Assembly (NCBI GenBank): GCA_023429825.1 | Contig: JAEZDC010000029.1 | Location: 1-33,618 of the forward strand | Source: Bacteroidota bacterium | Lineage (GTDB): Bacteria; Bacteroidota; Bacteroidia; Chitinophagales; Chitinophagaceae | Direction of reading: 5' to 3' | Length of the DNA stretch: 33,618 nucleotides | Shown here: positions 1-7,560 of the stretch, in pieces | How the letters are laid out: every line of letters starts with the position of its first letter | How positions within the stretch are numbered: position 1 is the stretch's first letter | Position numbers and translations under genes: made by a program | The notes under the pieces: generated by a model | The model's input: the letters and a program-made list of their open reading frames with translations, nothing else | The model's database searches: none | Told to the model about the DNA's origin: nothing

Positions 1-840
1 GTCTATAACAGTGATTCTTCTTTCTTCTGCAGGAGAGTCGATCTTCACTGTAGGAGGATCAACTTTTACTACTCTGGGTTTTTCAGTGATCTTTGACTTG
101 TCTGTTTTCGGTTTTACCGTAATGCGATTATCATTCTTTGGAACTACCTTTTCCTGTTTAGGTTTTTCGGTAACGGTAATGATTTTCTTTTTCCTGTTTT
201 CATAAGCGGTAACAAATTCCTCTTTATAGAAATCGCTTTCAGGAACTTTTTCAAGATATACTTTGCCACTACCGCAATCACTTTTATTTTTAAGCGTCAT
301 GCTGGTATACGTTCCTTCCAAAACCTCAACACCACCAATCTTGGAATACTCGAGGTAGCATGTCATTAAGCAGGGTTCACTCATATCCCTGATCTTCACT
401 TCAACAAGTTTAGTCTCCTTTATTACAACGTTCTTTGTAGAAGGCGTGTATATTCCACTCAGGTTAGCCTTACCATAGAAAACCGTAGTCTTATACGAAT
501 AAGTAACACCCTTCATCCCGTTATTATCAGCCTGGCCCAACTGTATCTCGTACTTATATCTCTCCTGGAAAAACCCCATACCTGTTACAAAGTATCCCCT
601 CCACACCCCGGTGAGGTTAGTCTCATTGGTTGGCGATGCGGCCCTTGCAAGAACATCCTTAGATTTTACACTACTTGCAGTGCTATTGTTTGTTTTTGGT
701 TTGGGTGTGATCTTTTGAGAAGGAGAAGTTTTATTCTTATTCGGTGAGGTATAAGTTGATTGGCCTGTTTTCTTTTGCGGTTGTTGCGAAAACAGGGTAA
801 CGGAAAAACTCAGTAGAATTATAACGAACGTAAATTTCAT
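1..840 (-). CDS. Secreted hypothetical protein, 3' end beyond window
   Basis: The frame is open from an ATG at 838-840 down to base 1 (280 codons), so the gene is cut by the window edge. The N-terminus is a signal peptide (MKFTFVIILLSFSVTLFSQ). A Ser/Thr/Lys/Pro-rich linker follows to about residue 60. Next is a compact domain (about 65-210) that begins LTGVWRGYF and contains four cysteines, including PCLMTC and DCGSG. The visible end is a Lys/Pro/Thr-rich stretch in which ITV/EKPK-like words recur. I do not recognise the domain; it resembles a secreted beta-rich module. A TAGATTTG box lies about 12 bases upstream of the ATG. The gene is divergent from thrS. Function unknown. Confidence 0.8.
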   Translation of the reverse strand, partial: MKFTFVIILLSFSVTLFSQQPQKKTGQSTYTSPNKNKTSPSQKITPKPKTNNSTASSVKSKDVLARAASPTNETNLTGVWRGYFVTGMGFFQERYKYEIQLGQADNNGMKGVTYSYKTTVFYGKANLSGIYTPSTKNVVIKETKLVEVKIRDMSEPCLMTCYLEYSKIGGVEVLEGTYTSMTLKNKSDCGSGKVYLEKVPESDFYKEEFVTAYENRKKKIITVTEKPKQEKVVPKNDNRITVKPKTDKSKITEKPRVVKVDPPTVKIDSPAEERRITVID

Positions 841-852
841 CCTCATCTACCA

Positions 853-860
853 CAAATCTA
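853..860 (-). promoter_or_regulatory. Putative -7 box for the secreted hypothetical gene
   Basis: On the minus strand this reads TAGATTTG, an exact match to the Bacteroidota -7 consensus TAnnTTTG. It ends 12 bases before the ATG at 840. I see no TTTG -33 element at the usual 19-21 base spacing, so the call rests on the -7 box and its position. Confidence 0.4.
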
Positions 861-1064
861 AGATTGCAATATAGTACACCCTGATAATAAACCGTTAAGG
901 TTTACCAATGGTTAGGGGATGCTTACGGATAACAGCAGCTGTATTTCACGGTCTGCCGCACTTTGGCTGGATATCTCGCATAGCACATCATGCCCTATAG
1001 TGATAACCGCATCTTCTGCTTAAGTGACATCATTTTCACAAGTAAAAGTCTGCTGCTCATTCGT

Positions 1065-1072
1065 TACTTTTG
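1065..1072 (+). promoter_or_regulatory. Putative -7 box for thrS
   Basis: TACTTTTG matches TAnnTTTG and is followed by CC, the same context as the rpoB promoter (TTACTTTTGCC in both). It lies 31 bases upstream of the thrS ATG. There is no clear -33 TTTG. The rest of the 263-bp divergent gap (841-1103) shows no gene and no other clear element. Confidence 0.45.
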
Positions 1073-1103
1073 CCTCCCTCAAAACAAGGAAGAATAAGCA
1101 TTT

Positions 1104-3041
1104 ATGATCAATATTACTTTTCCGGACGGAGCTGTAAGACAATATGAAGCAGGTATTTCTGCTTTGGATATTGCAAAATCCATTAGTGAAGGACTGGCAA
1201 GAAAAGTTTTAGCCGCTAGTGTGAATGGACAGGTGTGGGATGCAACAAGACCTATTAATGAGGATGCTGCGTTAAAACTTTTAACATGGGATGATACCGA
1301 TGGTAAATCAACCTTCTGGCATTCTTCGGCGCACCTGATGGCCGAAGCCGTAGAGAGTATGTTTCCCGGTGTGAAGTTCTGGGTGGGCCCTGCAATCGAC
1401 AGAGGTTTTTATTATGATATGGACTTGGGCGGAAAACAGATCGGTGAAGAAGATCTGAAAGCATTAGAAAAGAAAATGAATGAGCTGGCGAAACAAAACA
1501 ATACTTACCAGCGTAAAGAAATTTCAAAAACAGAAGCAGTAAAATATTTTGAAGAGAAAGGCGATGAGTACAAACTCGACCTGCTTCAAAATTTAACCGA
1601 TGGAGAGATCACCTTTTATACGCAGGGTCAATTCACTGATTTGTGTCGTGGTCCGCATATTCCAACTACAGGATCTATCAAGGCCATTAAGCTGATGAGC
1701 ATTGCCGGTGCTTACTGGAAAGGCGATGAGAAGAATAAAATGCTCACTCGGGTATATGGTATCACTTTCCCTAATCAAAAGGAACTGGATGAATACCTGC
1801 AGATGCTTGAAGAAGCAAAGAAGAGAGATCATCGTAAGCTGGGTAAAGAGCTTAGTATTTATACAATGGATGATGATGTGGGGCAGGGATTGATCATGTG
1901 GTTGCCCAACGGAACGATCATCATTGAAGAGCTTGAAAAATTAGCAAAAGAAACAGAAGAAGAGGCTGGATATAAAAGAGTAGTGACACCACATATCGCG
2001 AAGGAAAGCATGTATTTAACGAGTGGTCACCTTCCTTATTACGCAGATAGCATGTATCCTGCGATGGAAATGGAAGGAGAGAAATATTACCTGCGTTCAA
2101 TGAACTGTCCGCATCACCACAAAATATTTGCGGCGGAACCTAAAAGCTATCGCGATCTTCCTTACCGCGTTGCAGAATATGGAACCGTTTATCGCTACGA
2201 GCAAAGTGGTGAATTATTCGGATTGATGCGAGTGCGTTGCCTGCACATGAATGATGCACATATCTATTGCACTAAAGAGCAGTTCGCAGCTGAGTTCAGG
2301 GCGGTGAACGACATGTATATTAAGTATTTCAAAATATTTGGAGTTGATAAATATGTAATGAGGCTCTCACTTCACTCGAAAGAAAAGCTGGGAATAAAGT
2401 ATGTGAATGAACCGGAGCTGTGGCTGGAAACTGAAGCGATGGTGAGAGAAGTAATGACTGAAGCCGGAATTCCGTTCATTGAAGTACAGGATGAGGCTGC
2501 ATTCTATGGCCCTAAGATAGATGTGCAGATATGGAGTGTAATTGGAAGAGAATTTACATTAGCTACTAACCAGGTGGATTTCTCCCAGGGCAGGAGCTTT
2601 AAGTTACAATACACTACGCAAGAGAATACTTCTGAAACACCACTGATCATTCACCGTGCACCACTGGGAACACATGAAAGATTCATTGGATTTTTATTGG
2701 AACATTACGCCGGTAAATTCCCTGTTTGGTTAGCGCCTTTGCAGGTGAAGATCTTGCCAATCAGTGAGAAATTCATTCCATACTGTAAAGAAGTGCAGAA
2801 GAAATTGAAGAAAGCAGGTGTAAGAGCAGAGATCGATGATAGAAATGAAAAGATCGGTAAGAAGATCCGTGAAGCGGAGATAGGTAAGATCCCTTACATG
2901 GCCGTTGTAGGCGAGAAGGAAATGAATGAGAATAAATTAGCATTGCGGAGACAGGGTAAAGGTGATATTGGCGCTCAATCGATTGATGAGTTTCTGAATG
3001 CGATCCTGGAAGAAATTAGAGAACGTAAATCGGGAGAATAG
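1104..3041 (+). CDS. thrS: Threonyl-tRNA synthetase
   Basis: Cytoplasmic class II aminoacyl-tRNA synthetase that charges tRNA-Thr. At 645 aa it is full length. Domains in order: TGS (about 1-62); the editing domain with HSSAH (H73, H77) and the TDLCRGPH motif (C181, H185); the catalytic core with motif 2 around RVAEYGTVYRYEQSG and motif 3 around HRAPLGTHERF; and an anticodon-binding domain from about 545. Likely zinc ligands are C335 (in MNCPHHH), H386 (NDAH) and H517, in register with the E. coli enzyme. MNCPHHH replaces the proteobacterial MNCPGH, which I take as lineage variation. The ATG start places the TGS domain directly at the N-terminus. infC follows after 134 bases, the classical order. 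Confidence 0.97.
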   Translation: MINITFPDGAVRQYEAGISALDIAKSISEGLARKVLAASVNGQVWDATRPINEDAALKLLTWDDTDGKSTFWHSSAHLMAEAVESMFPGVKFWVGPAIDRGFYYDMDLGGKQIGEEDLKALEKKMNELAKQNNTYQRKEISKTEAVKYFEEKGDEYKLDLLQNLTDGEITFYTQGQFTDLCRGPHIPTTGSIKAIKLMSIAGAYWKGDEKNKMLTRVYGITFPNQKELDEYLQMLEEAKKRDHRKLGKELSIYTMDDDVGQGLIMWLPNGTIIIEELEKLAKETEEEAGYKRVVTPHIAKESMYLTSGHLPYYADSMYPAMEMEGEKYYLRSMNCPHHHKIFAAEPKSYRDLPYRVAEYGTVYRYEQSGELFGLMRVRCLHMNDAHIYCTKEQFAAEFRAVNDMYIKYFKIFGVDKYVMRLSLHSKEKLGIKYVNEPELWLETEAMVREVMTEAGIPFIEVQDEAAFYGPKIDVQIWSVIGREFTLATNQVDFSQGRSFKLQYTTQENTSETPLIIHRAPLGTHERFIGFLLEHYAGKFPVWLAPLQVKILPISEKFIPYCKEVQKKLKKAGVRAEIDDRNEKIGKKIREAEIGKIPYMAVVGEKEMNENKLALRRQGKGDIGAQSIDEFLNAILEEIRERKSGE

Positions 3042-3090
3042 CCTATTTTTAGGAGGTCTTCGATGCCATATGCACAACTGATGAAGTGAT

Positions 3091-3105
3091 TGCGACGCAA
3101 CGAAG
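3091..3105 (+). repeat. 15-bp dispersed word, copy 1
   Basis: TGCGACGCAACGAAG lies in the thrS-infC gap. Its exact reverse complement is at 32238-32252, in the gap before uvrA, with a similar AAGTG just upstream in both. Two copies, both in non-coding gaps, suggest an intergenic dispersed repeat rather than coding sequence. Confidence 0.4.
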
Positions 3106-3175
3106 ATGCCACGAAGAAGGAAAGCTGGTATCATATTTACAAAACATAAAACAATTACTCACCAAACAACATTTA

Positions 3176-3769
3176 ATGGCAGTACCGTTTAGAGGAGGGG
3201 GTGGAAGATTCAACCCCAGGTTTAACAGGCAACCAGAGCCTGAGCATCGTATCAACGATAGAATAAGAGTTCCGCAGGTAAGACTTGTGGGCGATAACGT
3301 AACAGTAGGCGTTTACCCGATAGAGGAAGCAAGACGCATTGCACAACAACAGGAATTAGACTTGGTAGAGATATCGCCAAATGCAGATCCTCCTGTTTGT
3401 AAAGTGATCGACTACAAGAAATTCCTTTACGAGAAAAAGCGTAAGGAAAAAGAGATGAAGGCGAATGCCAAGCAAAGTGAGGTGAAGGAAGTTCGTTTTA
3501 CTCCCGGTACTGATGATCATGATTTTGATTTTAAAGCGAAACATGCTGAGAAATTCCTGAAAGAAGGCAATAAGGTGAAAGCTTATGTGCAGTTTAAAGG
3601 AAGAGCGATCATGTTCAAAGAAAGAGGTGAGTTGGTGCTGTTGAAATTTGCTGAACGACTTGCAGAAGTTGGTCAGCCGGAAACATTACCGAAGCTGGAA
3701 GGAAAAAGAATGTTTTTGATGCTCACGCCAAAAACAGGTAAGGCTAAGAAAAAAGAATCTGCAGAATAA
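3176..3769 (+). CDS. infC: Translation initiation factor IF-3
   Basis: IF-3 binds the 30S subunit, prevents premature 50S joining and monitors start-codon selection. The 197-aa product begins MAVPFRGGGGRF, a basic N-terminal extension. The IF3 N-domain follows (EHRINDRIRVP, VRLVGDN, VGVYPIEEARRIA, LDLVEISPNADPPVCKVIDYKKF). After it come a lysine-rich linker and the C-domain (VRFTPGTDDHDFDFK to KRMFLMLTPK). The start is the ATG at 3176. The frame stays open upstream to a GTG at 3086, but that extension runs through the 15-bp dispersed word and has no IF-3 similarity. No AUU-type start is evident. rpmI and rplT, the usual downstream neighbours, are absent here. Confidence 0.95.
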   Translation: MAVPFRGGGGRFNPRFNRQPEPEHRINDRIRVPQVRLVGDNVTVGVYPIEEARRIAQQQELDLVEISPNADPPVCKVIDYKKFLYEKKRKEKEMKANAKQSEVKEVRFTPGTDDHDFDFKAKHAEKFLKEGNKVKAYVQFKGRAIMFKERGELVLLKFAERLAEVGQPETLPKLEGKRMFLMLTPKTGKAKKKESAE

Positions 3770-3776
3770 ATAACAG

Positions 3777-3806
3777 GTCCTGGTTAATACCGGGACTTTT
3801 CTTTTG
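3777..3806 (+). terminator. Rho-independent terminator after infC
   Basis: The 7-bp stem GTCCTGG / CCGGGAC (one G-T pair) spans 3777-3783 and 3790-3796, with loop TTAATA. TTTTCTTTT follows. It begins 7 bases after the infC stop, so it should end the thrS-infC transcript. Confidence 0.75.
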
Positions 3807-3854
3807 GGAGTGTTGCCCGTTTCTCTACATCAAACAACACTAATTTTATTTTCA

Positions 3855-4493
3855 ATGATCACGCATGTAGCTTTTGATTTTGACGGAACACTTGTTGACT
3901 CCAGCAAGGTCTTTATTTCCTGCTTTAATCAATTGGCAGAAAAACATGGCTTTACTAAGATCGATCTCAATAATCTTGCGGAGCTGAAGGAACTCTCGAT
4001 GACGGAGCGCATGAAGCGATTAAGAGTGCCTGTATGGAAGCTGCCTTTCCTGGTGAGATCATTCAGGAAATTATACAGCAAAGAACTTGGCGATATTCCA
4101 TTTGTGGATGGCATTATAAAAATGTTTGAGGAAATAAAGGCAGCAGGATTCAAGATCGCTATTATTTCTTCTAATGCAGAAAAGAGTATTCGCTTGTTAC
4201 TCGAACATAATGAGATCTATGGTGTTGAAGATGTGTATTGTTACAGCAAATTATTTAGTAAAGAATCTGCACTAAAAAAATATGTCAGTAAGAAAAAAAT
4301 AAGAGCAGATGAACTGGTGTATGTGTGTGATGAAGCCAGGGATGTAGCAGCTTGTAAGAAAGCAGGAGTGAGACCGATCTGGGTATCATGGGGATTTGAA
4401 ACAGAGCAGGCAATAGGCGATGTTCAATATGTTGCTCATGCACCGGAAGCAATTAAAAGTTTAATTACACGGCTCAGGCAAACACATTCTTAA
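3855..4493 (+). CDS. HAD-superfamily hydrolase, phosphoglycolate-phosphatase-like
   Basis: A 212-aa cytoplasmic phosphatase of the haloacid dehalogenase superfamily. Motif I is DFDGTLVD with nucleophile D8 and acid/base D10. An alpha-helical cap covers about 18-85. Motif II is IISSN (S105 or S106), motif III lysine is K136, and motif IV acids are D159 and D163 in CDEARDVAACKKAG, followed by the usual GVRPIWVSWGF. Substrate cannot be told from sequence; Gph-like and other sugar-phosphate phosphatases share this layout. The ATG at 3855 is preferred to a TTG at 3804, because it places motif I at the usual distance from the N-terminus and the TTG lies inside the infC terminator. The DUF6526-like gene follows after 14 bases. 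Confidence 0.88.
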   Translation: MITHVAFDFDGTLVDSSKVFISCFNQLAEKHGFTKIDLNNLAELKELSMTERMKRLRVPVWKLPFLVRSFRKLYSKELGDIPFVDGIIKMFEEIKAAGFKIAIISSNAEKSIRLLLEHNEIYGVEDVYCYSKLFSKESALKKYVSKKKIRADELVYVCDEARDVAACKKAGVRPIWVSWGFETEQAIGDVQYVAHAPEAIKSLITRLRQTHS

Positions 4494-4507
4494 AATAAAA
4501 GACAACT

Positions 4508-4940
4508 ATGGGCCCAGAATTATAAAAATCATCGCCGGCTGGATCCCGTACATCACTTTGTTACCGGGGGCTTACTACTGATTACAACGATTGGTGCGAT
4601 TAGAAATTTGTTTCAATCGTTCGATGATGAACATCGCCTCTATAATGCATCCCTGATAGCTATAATGGTACTGATACTATGGCTCATCTGGCTATTTTCA
4701 AGAGGATTTGCTTTACGGGCACAAGACAGGGTGATACTGCTTGAAGAAAAACTGCGACACCAGCAATTAACTGGAAAACCATTAAGCAGGAATCTTCGCT
4801 TGTCGCAAATCATTGCATTGCGTTTTGCAAGTGATGAAGAGTTTCCGGCACTGGCTGAAAAAGCGGAAAGGGAAAATATGAGCAGTAAAACGATCAAGCA
4901 GTCCATTCAAAACTGGAAGGCAGATCATTGCAGGGTCTAG
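4508..4940 (+). pseudogene. DUF6526-like membrane protein, frameshifted at the start codon
   Basis: The long frame reads from 4509 to a TAG at 4938-4940 and gives QNYKNHRRLDPVHHF, a hydrophobic helix (VTGGLLLITTIGAI), a second helix (LIAIMVLILWLIWLF) and a basic C-terminal part. I recognise this as the DUF6526 pattern, about 143 aa. No ATG, GTG or TTG opens this frame before the TTG at 4608, which is inside the first helix. An ATG at 4508 is in the +1 frame and hits a stop after five codons. Deleting one base from GGGCCC (4510-4515) would give ATG-GCC-CAG or ATG-GGC-CAG and restore the protein. This is either a real frameshift or a sequencing error. The TAG abuts the TAG of the opposing gene (TAGCTA). 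Confidence 0.7.
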
Positions 4941-5558
4941 CTATTTGTTACAGTATACATCTGACTGTTCTACGGGGTACTTTTTGTCAAGGTCAATATT
5001 ATTTGCGCTTTTATTTTGCCCCCAGTTAAACAGCCGTTCAAAGTAAGGGAGGACCTTACTCTGTTTTATTTTTTCAAGAAAGTATACTTCATGCTCTTTC
5101 TCTTTTATACCCATTTCGTACAAGATCACATCCCATTTATGAATACCCATTGAATTAAAATATTGCTTCATTCGGAAGTATTCACACACATTGCCACTTT
5201 CTAACTTGCCTGCAAAGAAGAAAGGCATAAACCATCCGATTAAATAGCAGCTGCCGGAGATCACCTTGCCGGTAATTGCATATTTAAACTCATACCATTT
5301 TGAAACCGGTATGTTATAGTATTTCATTATCTCCAGAACTTCTTTTCTGTGATTCCATTCGTCTTCCTCTATCTGCCTTATCGCTAGCTTTTCTGCTTTC
5401 CTCCAAACAGAACCTGCATGGCCCTGGTATGCGTAGGCTGCTGCTTTTTCTGCAGAATAGGCTCTCTTTAAAAGATCTGTGAGTGCTGCATGTTCAAGTT
5501 TTCGCGAAATGAAGGTTTTACCGGATTTTAGGAAAGGGGTTGCTATATCCTCAGGCAT
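4941..5558 (-). CDS. Ferritin-like di-iron protein, COQ7/demethoxyubiquinone hydroxylase-like
   Basis: 205 aa, mostly helical. The carboxylate/histidine pattern of a ferritin-like di-iron site is visible: E37 in SAEKAAAYAYQGH; E67 and H70 (EWNH); E120 or E126 in the next helix; and E153 and H156 (EKEH). Two ExxH pairs plus single glutamates match the COQ7 (Coq7/CLK-1) arrangement. COQ7 hydroxylates demethoxyubiquinone, but this lineage normally makes menaquinone (ubiE is in this window), so another substrate is likely. A hydrophobic stretch (ISGSCYLIGWFMPFFFAG, about 100-117) could dock in the membrane. Encoded alone and convergent with the DUF6526-like gene with no gap. Confidence 0.6.
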   Translation of the reverse strand: MPEDIATPFLKSGKTFISRKLEHAALTDLLKRAYSAEKAAAYAYQGHAGSVWRKAEKLAIRQIEEDEWNHRKEVLEIMKYYNIPVSKWYEFKYAITGKVISGSCYLIGWFMPFFFAGKLESGNVCEYFRMKQYFNSMGIHKWDVILYEMGIKEKEHEVYFLEKIKQSKVLPYFERLFNWGQNKSANNIDLDKKYPVEQSDVYCNK

Positions 5559-5656
5559 GTGTACTATTTTGAGTTGCCAAGTTACATGTTAACGACATAC
5601 GTTTTGACTGTTATCACAGAAGAATGTAGCCTAATCATCAGGCATGATCTATATCA

Positions 5657-5884
5657 TTATTGAAACTCAGTAAAACCTAACGTATCAGTATAGGGCTTTT
5701 TAAAATTTGATCCTGTGATCATGCCATTCTCCATACAGATCAAGCCGGGAACAAAAGTTGCTGCAGGTTTATCCAGTAAGTAAAAGAAATCTTTCTCCAG
5801 TTCCTTAGTATGAGATGTTTGGCTTTTTGCTTCTATGGCAAAACTTATCGCTAATACTACCAGTATGGCAAAACTCATTCTCAT
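5657..5884 (-). CDS. Small secreted hypothetical protein
   Basis: 75 aa with an N-terminal signal (MRMSFAILVVLAISFAIEAKSQ), leaving a mature peptide of about 53 residues rich in Phe, Lys and Thr. No motif is recognised. It starts 9 bases after the stop of the upstream TonB_C gene on the same strand, so the two are probably co-transcribed. It could be a remnant of a longer protein, but no extension of the frame is visible past the TAA at 5657. Confidence 0.55.
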   Translation of the reverse strand: MRMSFAILVVLAISFAIEAKSQTSHTKELEKDFFYLLDKPAATFVPGLICMENGMITGSNFKKPYTDTLGFTEFQ

Positions 5885-5893
5885 TGCTGAATA

Positions 5894-6601
5894 TTATTTA
5901 TCTACCAACTTATACACCACTGGCTGTATCTGCCTGTATTTTACCTTTTCATTATATTGAATACCGGGGATCCATTTAGGAGAGTTGCGAATAACGTTCA
6001 ATGCATGCTCATCTAATTCTGTATAGCCAGAAGATCTTTTCACAGCAACATCAGTGAGATTACCATCTTTATCTATGATAAATGACACCTGTACCACTCC
6101 CTCGATATTACCTTTCTTAAAATCTTTCGGTGTATTTGTATTGATCGCTTTTATAAGATAGTTTCTCCATTTACTCAATCCTCCGGGGAAAGACGCAGGT
6201 TGCTGATATATGAAGCCTTGTATCTCATTACCCAGCGAATCCCAGCCTTTTACATTTGTGAGACTGTCATTTACAAAACTTGCATGCATCTTTTGTTTGC
6301 CATTATTAAAGTACACATAATGATCTTTTAGTTGATACTTATCGAACTCTTTCTTCATAATAAGAACCTGTTCTTTGTTGTACCACGACCAAATACCCGT
6401 TGGCATTATCAAAGCAGAGTCTGCGAAGCTGCCATCAAAAGCAAGGGCTCCTGTACTGATCCAACGATCTTCTTTCTTCCATACATCACCCTGCTTATAC
6501 ACTTTGGTAGTATAGTCAACTTTAACAGGCGCAGCAGTATCAGTTTGAGCATCGGAAGCAATACATAACAAAGCGAAAAAAAATAGCAACACAGTTTTCA
6601 T
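5894..6601 (-). CDS. Secreted TonB_C-domain protein (paralogue 1)
   Basis: 235 aa with signal peptide MKTVLLFFFALLCIASDAQ. The middle (about 45-135) has short WYNK / YFNNGKQKMHASF / VKGWDSLGN segments like the MORN-related repeats of YwqK-type proteins. The C-terminus (about 160-232) is a TonB C-terminal fold: GVVQVSFIIDKDGNLTDVAV, SSGYTELDEHAL, VIRNSPKWIPGIQYNEKVK. There is no N-terminal membrane anchor with a Pro-rich spacer, so it is not a canonical energy-transducing TonB; a soluble periplasmic or envelope role is inferred. It is closely related to the next gene (6701-7441), with the same architecture and nearly the same C-terminal motifs, so the two arose by tandem duplication. Confidence 0.8.
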   Translation of the reverse strand: MKTVLLFFFALLCIASDAQTDTAAPVKVDYTTKVYKQGDVWKKEDRWISTGALAFDGSFADSALIMPTGIWSWYNKEQVLIMKKEFDKYQLKDHYVYFNNGKQKMHASFVNDSLTNVKGWDSLGNEIQGFIYQQPASFPGGLSKWRNYLIKAINTNTPKDFKKGNIEGVVQVSFIIDKDGNLTDVAVKRSSGYTELDEHALNVIRNSPKWIPGIQYNEKVKYRQIQPVVYKLVDK

Positions 6602-6700
6602 AGAATGCTAAGATAAGTCATAGGGGAAAGTCGTGGCATACAGGATGATGCTAATATGTATCCTCATGCTGATGTGAAGAGTTGAGCGGGAGAAACAAAT

Positions 6701-7441
6701 TCACTTCTTATACGTGATCGTTTGTACCTGGTGAAACTTCACCTTCTCATTATATTGAATTGCTGGTGACCACTTGGGAGAATTGCGTATGATAGTTACT
6801 GCATGCAGGTCAAGCTCGGTAAAGCCTGAGGACTTTTTCACACTAACATCAGAAACGCTTCCATCTATATCAACAGTAAATGCTACCTGCACAACACCGC
6901 CGGCAGATCCTGACTTAAAACGAACAGGCGGGTTGGCCTCAATATGCTTTGTCACATATTTTCTCCATCCATCAACACCACCCTTGAATGCCGCCGCCGC
7001 CATGTACACAAAGCCAGGTAACTTATTACCTGCACTATCCCATCCTTCTGCTTTGTGTAACACACCTTTTTTAAAGTTTGCATGCATGCGTATGTTGCTG
7101 TTGTTGTAATACTGGTAATGATCTTTCAACTTGCTGTTATCATAGATGCGTTCTTCGATGAGCGTTCCGTTTTTGTTGTACCACATCCATGTGCCGCAGG
7201 GCTGTGTGAGCCGGGCATCAGAATAACATGCATCCAAATACAGCTTGCCTGAAGCGTTATGGTAAACCCGCTTTTTCCAATTGGCCAGCTGTGGATAGAT
7301 ATTACAGGTATACGTTGCCACGTCACTGGCAACAGGATTCAACGATTCATCAAGATATTGGTAAGTGGTATCATTTTGTGCGGAAGAAATAACAGGCAGA
7401 ATTGTATAGCTGAGCAAGATGAGGGTTGCAATCAGTTTCAT
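6701..7441 (-). CDS. Secreted TonB_C-domain protein (paralogue 2)
   Basis: 246 aa from the ATG at 7441, which opens a signal peptide (MKLIATLILLSYTILPVISSAQ). An in-frame start 13 codons earlier is less likely because it would bury the signal. The layout matches the neighbour at 5894-6601: WYNKNGTLIEERIY, YYNNSNIRMHANF and GWDSAGNKLPGF segments, then a TonB_C domain with GGVVQVAFTVDIDGSVSDVSV, SSGFTELDLHA and IIRNSPKWSPAIQYNEKVKF. Periplasmic location is inferred. It is 99 bases upstream of the first paralogue and may share a transcript with it. Partner and function are unknown. Confidence 0.8.
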   Translation of the reverse strand: MKLIATLILLSYTILPVISSAQNDTTYQYLDESLNPVASDVATYTCNIYPQLANWKKRVYHNASGKLYLDACYSDARLTQPCGTWMWYNKNGTLIEERIYDNSKLKDHYQYYNNSNIRMHANFKKGVLHKAEGWDSAGNKLPGFVYMAAAAFKGGVDGWRKYVTKHIEANPPVRFKSGSAGGVVQVAFTVDIDGSVSDVSVKKSSGFTELDLHAVTIIRNSPKWSPAIQYNEKVKFHQVQTITYKK

Positions 7442-7456
7442 GGTTAAGGGTTTGCG

Positions 7457-7464
7457 CAAATGTA
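7457..7464 (-). promoter_or_regulatory. Putative -7 box for the TonB_C paralogue 2 gene
   Basis: On the minus strand this reads TACATTTG, matching TAnnTTTG, 15 bases before the ATG at 7441. No -33 TTTG at standard spacing. It lies in the 119-bp divergent gap shared with the winged-helix gene. Confidence 0.35.
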
Positions 7465-7560
7465 TCAGGGAGTGATCCACTAGCCGAAATTTTCATTTGG
7501 CTGAACATTGAATTACATAGTAATGAGCTCGTATCTTTAAATGGTATAAACCCCTAAGCC

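Noticed and set aside
11..205. Plus-strand open frame at the left edge
   Set aside because: It is antisense to the secreted hypothetical gene, whose frame is open for all 280 codons with a signal peptide.
3086..3175. N-terminal extension of infC from a GTG start
   Set aside because: The added residues have no IF-3 similarity and overlap a dispersed repeat; the ATG at 3176 gives the expected N-terminus.
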